NCBI GenBank assembly: GCA_029012165.1
Contig: JAQXLO010000058.1
Span: 1 to 9,246, forward strand
Length of the DNA stretch: 9,246 bases
Direction: 5' to 3'
Source of the DNA: Oscillospiraceae bacterium
Lineage (GTDB): Bacteria > Bacillota > Clostridia > Oscillospirales > Acutalibacteraceae
Both the position numbers and the translations under genes were made by a program. This document shows positions 1 to 5,365 of this stretch, piece after piece (the first letter of the stretch is position 1; the number at the start of each line of letters is the position of its first letter). The notes beneath the pieces were generated by a model. It ran no database searches and was not told the DNA's origin. It saw only the letters and a program-made list of their open reading frames with translations.

Positions 1-88
1 GTCCAGTGGACTGTTTTGGCGTGGGGAACCCTCGCCGGGGGTTCCCCGGTGCGAAGCACAAATCCCACAATTTTCCGTGAGGAGCGAA
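1..88. repeat. GC-rich hairpin repeat, copy 1 (cut by window edge)
   Basis: This copy matches positions 172-259 at all but four of 88 positions (differences at 5, 69, 81 and 84). It holds a 9-bp inverted repeat, GGGGAACCC at 23-31 and GGGTTCCCC at 39-47, around a 7-nt loop. It starts in the middle of a second inverted repeat (GTCC AGT GGAC at 1-11) whose left arm must lie outside the window, so the true element is longer. An open frame crosses both copies but translates the same repeat twice and has no ribosome binding site, so I do not call a gene. It looks like an interspersed non-coding element of the REP/MITE kind; the class is inferred. Confidence 0.85.
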
Positions 89-162
89 AAAATCCAACTT
101 CGCAATCCGCATACCCCAATCTGTGCGGTATTGCCCTGACAACAGAAAAGCGCAGGAGGGGA
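89..162. other. Spacer between the two repeat copies, with one hairpin
   Basis: This stretch has no gene and no counterpart after copy 2. It contains an imperfect inverted repeat: GCAATCCGCA at 102-111 pairs with TGCGGTATTGC at 124-134, with T129 bulged and a 12-nt loop. No T-tract follows it on the plus strand, so it is not an obvious terminator. Its role is unknown. Confidence 0.5.
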
Positions 163-259
163 GCCAAAACAGTCCGGTGGACTGTTTTGGCGTGGGGAAC
201 CCTCGCCGGGGGTTCCCCGGTGCGAAGCACAAATCCCACGATTTTCCGTGAAGAACGAA
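163..259. repeat. GC-rich hairpin repeat, copy 2
   Basis: This is the second copy, and it shows the compound structure in full. A perfect 13-bp inverted repeat (163-175 with 179-191, arm GCCAAAACAGTCC, loop GGT) is followed two bases later by the 9-bp inverted repeat GGGGAACCC/GGGTTCCCC (194-202 with 210-218). The part from 172 to 259 matches copy 1 at an offset of exactly 171 bp. It ends right against the downstream hairpin of prs. The two adjacent hairpins suggest a mobile or selfish non-coding repeat that tolerates positions downstream of genes; that is inference. Confidence 0.85.
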
Positions 260-260
260 C

Positions 261-305
261 AAAAACAAGCACTGTATGCTGCTCGGCAGTCATACAGTGC
301 TTGTT
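261..305 (-). terminator. Rho-independent terminator of prs
   Basis: A perfect 15-bp inverted repeat (264-278 with 291-305, arm AACAAGCACTGTATG) continues, after a bulged T290, into CTGC/GCAG (279-282 with 286-289) closed by a TCG loop. Read on the minus strand, the stem is followed by TTTTT (265-261). It lies 36 nt beyond the prs stop codon, as expected for the end of a monocistronic prs transcript. Confidence 0.88.
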
Positions 306-341
306 GCGTAAATGTAAAGGATGGAAAAATGTCCCTGCGCT

Positions 342-1514
342 TTAGCGGTAGCCGTATTTTTTGAGGATGGCTTCGATGCGATCGGCGGGATCCAGCAGGT
401 CGCCCATAGATTCGTCGTGGTTGAGCGTGGCAATGATAAGGGAAATGTACTTGGACAGATCCACTTCCGTATACCATTCACGCTCCAGAAGCTCCGGCAT
501 ACGGTAGATCAGGTTGGTGGTGAACACTCGGTCGATCAGTCGTGTTTCAAAAGCGTTGTCGAACACCTCGAGACCGTTGCAGAACAGGCCGAAGGCGGAA
601 CAGATGAAGATTCGGTTTGCCTTGAGATCCTTGAGTTTGCGGGCGACTTCTATCATGGAGTCGCCGGAGGAGATCATATCATCCACGATGATGACGTCCT
701 TGCCCTCCACGTTGGAGCCGAGGAATTCATGCGCCAAAATGGGATTTCGACCGTTGACGATGGTGGTGTAGTCACGGCGCTTGTAGAACATACCCAGCTC
801 CAAACCGAGCACTGTGGCGTAGTAGATACAGCGGTTCATGCCGCCCTCGTCGGGGGAGATGACCATCATGTGCTCCTTGTCAATGTGCAGATCGGGAACG
901 GTCTTGACCAGCGCCTTGATCATCTGGTAGGTAGGTGCGACATTTTCAAAGCCGTGCAGGGGAATAGCGTTCTGTACCCGAGCATCGTGGGCGTCGAAGG
1001 TGATCACATCGTCCACACCCATATCCTCGCACAGTTCGATCAGCGCATTGGCACAGTCGAGGGACTCCCGGTGAGAGCGCTTGTGCTGACGGCCTTCATA
1101 CAACATGGGCATGATGACGGTGATTCGTCTGGCCTTGCCGCCAACGGCGCTGATGGCACGCTTGAGGTTGGCGAAGTGGTCGTCGGGGCTCATGTGGTTT
1201 TCGTGTCCGTACATTGTATAGGTGATGCCGTGGTTGAACATATCGCAGACGATGAACAGATCGTGTCCACGAACGGAGTCGTGGATGATCGCCTTGCCTT
1301 CACCGGTGCCGAAACGGGGGAAATCTATGTTGATCAGAAAGGAACTGCGATCATCGTTGCAGTCCAAGAAATCCGGGTTTTCTTTTTTGCGTTCTTCACG
1401 CCAAGTGAGCAGGTAGTTGTCGATCTTTCGTGCCAGCTCATGGCATCCGGGCAGCGCAATGATACCCAAGGGACCGACAGGACTGCGTTTGAACGATACA
1501 GCTAAATCAGACAT
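342..1514 (-). CDS. prs: Ribose-phosphate pyrophosphokinase (PRPP synthetase), long form
   Basis: This cytosolic enzyme transfers pyrophosphate from ATP to ribose 5-phosphate, giving PRPP for purine, pyrimidine, NAD, histidine and tryptophan synthesis. The PRPP-binding loop is VIIVDDMISSGDS (residues 274-286). The pyrophosphate loop is SPDEGGMNR (220-228), the metal/substrate segment FDAHD (173-177), and the conserved KRR sits at 245-247. The ATP-side flexible loop reads YEGRQHKRSHRES (139-151) instead of the classical YARQDRK type. At 390 residues it is about 75 longer than the usual 315; part of the excess is an N-terminal insert around residues 36-66. The ATG is preceded 7 nt upstream by GGGGG (1522-1526), a modest Shine-Dalgarno. 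It has its own promoter and terminator, so it is probably monocistronic. The family is certain; membership of a distinct long clostridial/Bacteroides-type subgroup is my recollection, not tested. Confidence 0.95.
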   Translation of the reverse strand: MSDLAVSFKRSPVGPLGIIALPGCHELARKIDNYLLTWREERKKENPDFLDCNDDRSSFLINIDFPRFGTGEGKAIIHDSVRGHDLFIVCDMFNHGITYTMYGHENHMSPDDHFANLKRAISAVGGKARRITVIMPMLYEGRQHKRSHRESLDCANALIELCEDMGVDDVITFDAHDARVQNAIPLHGFENVAPTYQMIKALVKTVPDLHIDKEHMMVISPDEGGMNRCIYYATVLGLELGMFYKRRDYTTIVNGRNPILAHEFLGSNVEGKDVIIVDDMISSGDSMIEVARKLKDLKANRIFICSAFGLFCNGLEVFDNAFETRLIDRVFTTNLIYRMPELLEREWYTEVDLSKYISLIIATLNHDESMGDLLDPADRIEAILKKYGYR

Positions 1515-1561
1515 TTTTTATCCCCCATACAATATGTGATTTTGCGATGTTGCTTTATTCT

Positions 1562-1590
1562 ATTGTACCTATTGTAACCGCTTTTTTCAA
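1562..1590 (-). promoter_or_regulatory. Sigma-A-type promoter of prs
   Basis: On the minus strand, TTGAAA (1590-1585) and TACAAT (1567-1562) are separated by exactly 17 bp. The implied start is near 1555, giving a leader of about 40 nt before the prs ATG. I see no PurR-like box or riboswitch in this short leader. The upstream gene ends at 1661 with no clear terminator between, so some read-through into prs is possible. Confidence 0.75.
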
Positions 1591-1660
1591 GCTATTCTCC
1601 GTAATTTTTACAAAAAAATATGTTCTTCATTTGCGGAAATTTTTGTCGATTTGTACCAAA

Positions 1661-2821
1661 TCAAACAAAGTTGCGTTCCACATGAATCACAGCATAATAG
1701 GACTCGTCCTTCGTGCGCAGACATTCTTCCACCATGCGGGCCAGATCGGCGTCGGAGTAGCGAAATTTGTGGGGTGTGACAAGATCAAAGATGAGATTGG
1801 TATGGGAAGGTCCTGCAACCACACGGAAATCGTGGATGGTCAGTGCTTCGTCAATAGATTTTACGCAGTCCATGGTCATGTTTCGCAGGGCGGCAATGTG
1901 ATCGTCATCGACAACGACAGGATCCAAATGGATGACGAGAAGCATGCCCATTTCCCGCATCACATCCTGTTCGATCAGGTCGATGGTGTCGTGGATCTCC
2001 GTGACGTCATAGGTGGCAGGAACCTCCGTGTGGATGCTGCCGAAGAGCCTGCCCGGACCGTAATCATGGATGATCAGGTCGTGAACGCCCACGATGCCGT
2101 CATAGGACAGGATTTTCTGCACAAGCTTGTCGATAAATTCCTTTTCCGGCGGCTTGCCCAGCAGGGTATCCATGGACTCCTTGAATAGGCGAATGCCGGC
2201 GATGAAGATGAACACGGCCACGCCCAAGCCGAACCAACCGTCCAGCGGCAGGGACGTGAATTTGGAAAGGATGAGGGAAATGAGCGTTGCGCCGGTAGAG
2301 GCCATGTCGCCGAAGCTGTCGGCCGCCGATGCCTCCAGAGCGGGGGAGTGGATGCGCTTGCCGAGGGTTTTGTAAAAGATGGCCAGCCAAAGCTTGCCGA
2401 GGATGGAGACGATCAGGATCGCCATGGAAATGTAGCTGAATTTGACCGCCTCGGGATGCAGGATCTTCTGCACACAGGAGGAAGCCAGTTCATAGCCCAT
2501 GATCAGAATCAGAAACGTGACGATCATGGTGCAGACGTATTCCAGTCTGCCGTGCCCAAAGGGATGTTCCTCGTCGGCGGGCTTGCCGGAAAGCTTGAAG
2601 CCGAAAACATTGACCGAGCTGGACGCCGCATCGGACAGGTTGTTGAAAGCGTCGGCGGTGATGGCGATACTGCCGGTGATGGAGCCGGCGAAATACTTTG
2701 CGGCAAACAGCAGGAGGTTCATCACAATGCCCACGATGCCGCTGCACATACCGCATCGGGTGCGCAGGGCACTCTCCTCTCCGCCCCGGGCTGTGAGGGC
2801 ACGGATAATCAGTCGAATCAT
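1661..2821 (-). CDS. Cation diffusion facilitator family metal exporter, probably Mn(II)
   Basis: This is an inner-membrane metal/proton antiporter of the CDF family, 386 residues. Six likely membrane helices lie at about 26-46, 50-75, 94-115, 128-150, 165-187 and 195-213. The metal site is N60xxxD64 in helix 2 (DAFNNLSDAAS) and D168xxxD172 in helix 5 (SADSFGDMAS). This N-D/D-D arrangement is the one described for manganese exporters such as MntE, not the H-D pattern of zinc CzcD, so Mn(II) is the best guess and Fe(II) is possible. HPFGHGRLE (86-94) is a family signature. Two similar cytoplasmic domains follow (about 226-306 and 309-386). The frame is open up to an ATG at 2971, but I choose 2821. 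It has AAGGAG (2835-2830) 8 nt upstream, the protein then starts like a CDF, and the upstream ATG lies on the promoter. Confidence 0.92.
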   Translation of the reverse strand: MIRLIIRALTARGGEESALRTRCGMCSGIVGIVMNLLLFAAKYFAGSITGSIAITADAFNNLSDAASSSVNVFGFKLSGKPADEEHPFGHGRLEYVCTMIVTFLILIMGYELASSCVQKILHPEAVKFSYISMAILIVSILGKLWLAIFYKTLGKRIHSPALEASAADSFGDMASTGATLISLILSKFTSLPLDGWFGLGVAVFIFIAGIRLFKESMDTLLGKPPEKEFIDKLVQKILSYDGIVGVHDLIIHDYGPGRLFGSIHTEVPATYDVTEIHDTIDLIEQDVMREMGMLLVIHLDPVVVDDDHIAALRNMTMDCVKSIDEALTIHDFRVVAGPSHTNLIFDLVTPHKFRYSDADLARMVEECLRTKDESYYAVIHVERNFV

Positions 2822-2822
2822 A

Positions 2823-2940
2823 CAAAGCGCTCCTTTTTTAAAATAATTAGGTAAACGGGACGCAAAGCGCTGTCTTTCCCCGGACATGCCGCAGGGAAAG
2901 ACGCATTGCATACTTTGAACAAACCTGTTTTCTCTGCAAT
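2823..2940 (-). promoter_or_regulatory. Structured leader of the CDF exporter, possible Shine-Dalgarno masking
   Basis: The inferred 5' leader is about 115 nt. It contains a perfect 9-bp hairpin (2902-2894 with 2880-2872, GTCTTTCCC/GGGAAAGAC) extended by CGG/CCG inside the loop. Directly after it comes AGCGCTTT (2871-2864), which can pair with GGAGCGCT (2833-2826) as six Watson-Crick and two G-U pairs, covering the Shine-Dalgarno. The 9-mer CAAAGCGCT occurs twice on the plus strand, at 2823-2831 and 2863-2871. Near the 5' end there is also ATTGCA/TGCAAT (2905-2910 with 2935-2940). I could not match the conserved bases of the yybP-ykoY manganese riboswitch. The structures are visible; a regulatory role is inference. 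Confidence 0.45.
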
Positions 2941-2942
2941 AC

Positions 2943-2971
2943 ATTATACCTTCTTTCGGCGTCTTTGACAA
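2943..2971 (-). promoter_or_regulatory. Sigma-A-type promoter of the CDF exporter
   Basis: On the minus strand, TTGTCA (2971-2966) and a consensus TATAAT (2948-2943) are 17 bp apart. Transcription should start near 2937-2935. The -35 box overlaps the most upstream in-frame ATG (2971), so that ATG would not be in the mRNA. This is the main reason for preferring the start at 2821. Confidence 0.75.
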
Positions 2972-3052
2972 TCATAGGATAGTATTTTTGTGGAAATAGC
3001 CAAATCCTCGTCAAATTTGTATAATTTTTTTTGAGGTTTTGAAGAAAATTTA

Positions 3053-3081
3053 TTGAAATGTGAAAAAAGCTATGCTATACT
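3053..3081 (+). promoter_or_regulatory. Extended -10 promoter of the EF-G-like gene
   Basis: TTGAAA (3053-3058) and TATACT (3076-3081) are separated by 17 bp. TGC at 3073-3075 directly before the -10 box gives an extended -10 motif, so this should be a strong constitutive promoter. Transcription should start near 3088, giving a leader of about 77 nt. Confidence 0.8.
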
Positions 3082-3127
3082 ATAAAGGATGTTGAACATT
3101 TTAACATAGGCAAATCTTACACGGTCA

Positions 3128-3143
3128 CGCTTCCGAGGAAGCG
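3128..3143 (+). promoter_or_regulatory. Palindromic hairpin in the EF-G-like gene leader
   Basis: CGCTTCC (3128-3134) and GGAAGCG (3137-3143) are perfect inverted arms around GA. As RNA this folds as six pairs closed by a CGAG loop. It ends 7 nt before the AAGGAGGA Shine-Dalgarno (3151-3158) and has no T-tract, so it is not a terminator. It may protect the mRNA end, affect translation, or be a protein-binding palindrome; function is unknown. Confidence 0.5.
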
Positions 3144-3164
3144 GAGATATAAGGAGGAATTTCT

Positions 3165-5213
3165 TTGAAAGTCTATAACGCAAAAAATATTCGCAATATC
3201 GTCATCGCCGGCCACGGCGGCAGAGGCAAGACTTCTCTTGCGGAGGCGATGCTGTTTCTGAGCAAGGCAACCGACCGTCTGGGCAGAGTGGCCGACGGCA
3301 ACACGGTCATGGACTTTGACGCCGAGGAAAAGAAACGCAAGATCTCCGTTTCCACCGCTGTGGCGCCGCTGGAGTGGAAAGATACAAAAATCAACCTGCT
3401 GGACACACCCGGTCAGTTTGACTTTGCCGCAGGGCTGAGCGAAGGCGTTCGTGCGGCTGAGGCGGCACTGATCGTGACGGCGGCAGGTTCCGGCTACGAC
3501 GTCGGTGCGGAAAAGGCTGTCAAGGCAGCCAACCAGCGAGGCATCGCAAAGATGTTTGCCATCACCCGCTGCGATGCGGAAAACACCAACTTCTACAAGA
3601 CTTTCGAGGCACTGCACGAGGTACATAAGACCGAGCTGTGCCCGGTGGTCGTTCCCTATATGCAGGGCGACAAGGTTGTTTCCTACGTCAACTTTGCCAC
3701 CGGCAAGGCGTACAGCTACAACGGCGGCAAGGCCTCCGAAACGGCCATGCCCGAGGATGACAACATCGAGGAGATGAAGGCGATCTTCAGCGAGGCTGTG
3801 GCATCCGCAGACGATGCGCTGATGGAAAAGTTCCTGATGGATGAGCCCTTCACCGCCGAGGAAGTCAAGAACGGTCTGGGCGCAGGCATCGCATCCGGCG
3901 CCGTATATCCCGTGTTCGCCTGCTCCGGCTACACCACGGACGCTGTGGATCTGCTGCTGGACTGCATTGCGGACTACGCACCCAATGCTGCCGACTACGC
4001 CGGTGAGGGTGATCTCACCTGTGATGAAAAGGGCGACCTTGCGGCGATCTGCTTCAAGACCATCGCAGACCCGTTTGTCGGCAGAATGTCCTTCTTCAAG
4101 GTCGTTTCCGGCAAGATCACGGCGGACGTTCCCGCATACTGCGCACGTACCGGTGAGAGCGAGCGTATGGGCAAGCTTGTCCTGCCCCGGGGCGGCAAGC
4201 AGGAGGATGTGGCGGCGATTCCTGCCGGCGACATCGGCGTCGTGACCAAGCTGTCCGGCTTCAAGACCGGCGACACCCTTTGCAGCGCTAAGAAGGTCAT
4301 CGAGCTGGAGCCGGTACAGTTCCCGGCACCCTGCCTTTCCATGGCGGTCAAGACCAAGAAGAAGGGCGAGGAAGAAAAGGTCACCTCCGGTTTGCTGCGT
4401 CTTGCCGAAGAGGATCTTACCATTTCCTATGTTACCAATAAAGAAACCAGAGAGCAGGTCCTGTCCGGTATGGGCGAACAGCATCTGGACGTCATCATCT
4501 CCAAGCTGAAGGCGAAATTCGGCGTGGATGTGGATCTGACCGTCCCGAGAGTGGCCTACAGAGAGACCATCCGCAAGGTCGTTGACAAGCAGGGACGCCA
4601 CAAGAAGCAGTCCGGCGGTCACGGTCAGTTCGGCGATGTTTGGATCCGTTTCGAGCCGCTGGACAGCGAGGACTTCATCTTCACCTCCGACGAAGTGGTC
4701 GGCGGTTCCGTGCCGAAGAACTTCTTCCCCGCCGTGGAAAAGGGTCTGCGTGAAAGCATTGCCAAGGGCATGATTGCCGGCTATCCCATGGTCGGCATCA
4801 AGGCGGCACTCCACGACGGCTCCTATCATCCGGTGGACTCCTCCGAAATGGCATTCAAGACGGCGGCGCAGATCGCATTCAAGAACGCCATCCCCGAAGC
4901 GAAACCCACGATTTTGGAGCCCTTCGGCACCCTGAAGGTTCAGCTGCCCAAGGATGATCTGGGCGACATCATGAGCGACGTTACCAAGCGCCGAGGCAGA
5001 GTGCTGGGCATCGAACATACGGGCGAGCACAATATGCGTGAGCTGATTGCGGAAGTACCCATGGCGGAAATGGGCAATTTCTCCACCATTCTGCGTTCCG
5101 TGACTGCGGGCAGAGGCTCCTTCTCCATCGAGTTTGCCCGCTACGAGGATGCACCCGCCGATGTGGCGAACAAGGTCATTGAGGAAGCCAAGGCCGCCGC
5201 TGAGGAAGACTAA
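3165..5213 (+). CDS. fusA: Elongation factor G-like translational GTPase (probable EF-G paralog)
   Basis: This 682-residue protein has all EF-G domains. The G domain is about 9-275, domain II about 290-380, domain III about 388-460. Domain IV is about 462-580 with SGGHGQFGDVWI (483-494) and HPVDSSEMAF (555-564), and domain V is about 583-670. EF-G moves tRNAs and mRNA through the ribosome using GTP. Several G motifs depart from canonical EF-G. The P-loop is GHGGRGKTS (16-24), switch I has RKIS (58-61) instead of RGIT, and G3 is DTPGQ (80-84) with Gln replacing the catalytic His. G4 is TRCD (134-137) instead of NKxD. It stands alone, not beside rpsL, rpsG or tuf, so it is probably a second EF-G of the FusA2 kind; the symbol is family-level only. 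The start is TTG, supported by AAGGAGGA six nt upstream. GTPase strength and role are unknown. Confidence 0.9.
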   Translation: MKVYNAKNIRNIVIAGHGGRGKTSLAEAMLFLSKATDRLGRVADGNTVMDFDAEEKKRKISVSTAVAPLEWKDTKINLLDTPGQFDFAAGLSEGVRAAEAALIVTAAGSGYDVGAEKAVKAANQRGIAKMFAITRCDAENTNFYKTFEALHEVHKTELCPVVVPYMQGDKVVSYVNFATGKAYSYNGGKASETAMPEDDNIEEMKAIFSEAVASADDALMEKFLMDEPFTAEEVKNGLGAGIASGAVYPVFACSGYTTDAVDLLLDCIADYAPNAADYAGEGDLTCDEKGDLAAICFKTIADPFVGRMSFFKVVSGKITADVPAYCARTGESERMGKLVLPRGGKQEDVAAIPAGDIGVVTKLSGFKTGDTLCSAKKVIELEPVQFPAPCLSMAVKTKKKGEEEKVTSGLLRLAEEDLTISYVTNKETREQVLSGMGEQHLDVIISKLKAKFGVDVDLTVPRVAYRETIRKVVDKQGRHKKQSGGHGQFGDVWIRFEPLDSEDFIFTSDEVVGGSVPKNFFPAVEKGLRESIAKGMIAGYPMVGIKAALHDGSYHPVDSSEMAFKTAAQIAFKNAIPEAKPTILEPFGTLKVQLPKDDLGDIMSDVTKRRGRVLGIEHTGEHNMRELIAEVPMAEMGNFSTILRSVTAGRGSFSIEFARYEDAPADVANKVIEEAKAAAEED

Positions 5214-5222
5214 ACATTATAT

Positions 5223-5253
5223 GGGGGACGGTTTGAACGCCGTCCCCTTTTTT
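5223..5253 (+). terminator. Rho-independent terminator of the EF-G-like gene
   Basis: GGGGACGG (5224-5231) pairs perfectly with CCGTCCCC (5240-5247) around an 8-nt loop and is followed by TTTTTT (5248-5253). It begins about 10 nt after the TAA stop at 5211-5213. This is a textbook intrinsic terminator. Confidence 0.92.
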
Positions 5254-5284
5254 GCACAGATTTCTCCCCTCTGTGCACACATCG

Positions 5285-5322
5285 AAAAAAGGAAGCCTCT
5301 CTTTTTGAGAAGCTTCCTTTTT
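5285..5322 (-). terminator. Bidirectional terminator, mainly for nadE operon
   Basis: GGAAGC (5291-5296) pairs with GCTTCC (5312-5317), and TCTC (5298-5301) with GAGA (5307-5310), around TTTTT. Flanking A- and T-tracts (5285-5290 and 5318-5322) allow function in both directions. The single mismatch (C5297/A5311 on the plus strand) becomes a U-G wobble in the minus-strand RNA. The stem is therefore continuous only for the carB-dapF-dapL-nadE transcript, about 30 nt past the nadE stop. Confidence 0.85.
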
Positions 5323-5342
5323 CTCTATTCAAGCGTCAAAAG

Positions 5343-5365
5343 CGGCTGCGTTCAGCCGATTTTTT
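5343..5365 (+). terminator. Third plus-strand hairpin, overlapping the nadE 3' end
   Basis: CGGCTG (5343-5348) pairs with CAGCCG (5353-5358) around CGTT, followed on the plus strand by A and TTTTTT (5360-5365). The right arm contains the nadE stop codon, and the T-tract lies in its last codons. On the plus strand it would act as a last barrier against read-through from the EF-G-like gene into nadE antisense. On the minus strand the following T-tract is only TTTT. Confidence 0.6.

Larger units (their letters stand above)
2822..3164. other. AT-rich divergent intergenic region
   Basis: This 343-bp gap separates the minus-strand exporter from the plus-strand EF-G-like gene. It holds the exporter leader and promoter on the left, and the EF-G-like promoter and leader on the right. 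Between the two promoters, 2972-3052 is very AT-rich, with an A/T run near 3021-3032. I find no further gene, tRNA or convincing operator there. The two promoters fire away from each other with about 80 bp between their -35 boxes, so a shared regulator is possible but not shown. Confidence 0.7.

Noticed and set aside
163..191. Hairpin as a plus-strand terminator
   Set aside because: The T-run is inside the stem arm, GC-rich sequence follows, and no plus-strand gene lies upstream in the window.
16..345. 109-codon plus-strand open frame over the left-edge repeats
   Set aside because: It translates the same repeat twice, has no ribosome site, runs through the prs terminator, and resembles no protein I know.
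321..1505. 394-codon plus-strand frame opposite prs
   Set aside because: It is a mirror of a clearly conserved gene, rich in runs typical of antisense translation (Val, His, Gly, Asp), with no promoter or ribosome site.
1515..1660. Terminator for the CDF gene before prs
   Set aside because: There are T-runs but no stem longer than about 4 bp before them on the minus strand, so I cannot support one.
2822..2940. yybP-ykoY manganese riboswitch in front of the CDF gene
   Set aside because: I could not find its conserved loop sequences, so I report only an unclassified structured leader.
3020..3025. TATAAT in the divergent region as a second plus-strand promoter
   Set aside because: No acceptable -35 box lies 16-18 bp upstream, and the stretch is so AT-rich that the hexamer is expected by chance. 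The site at 3053-3081 is far better.
3117..5030. 637-codon minus-strand frame opposite the EF-G-like gene
   Set aside because: The sense strand is an unmistakable EF-G homolog. The antisense frame has no recognisable motif and arises from strongly biased third positions.
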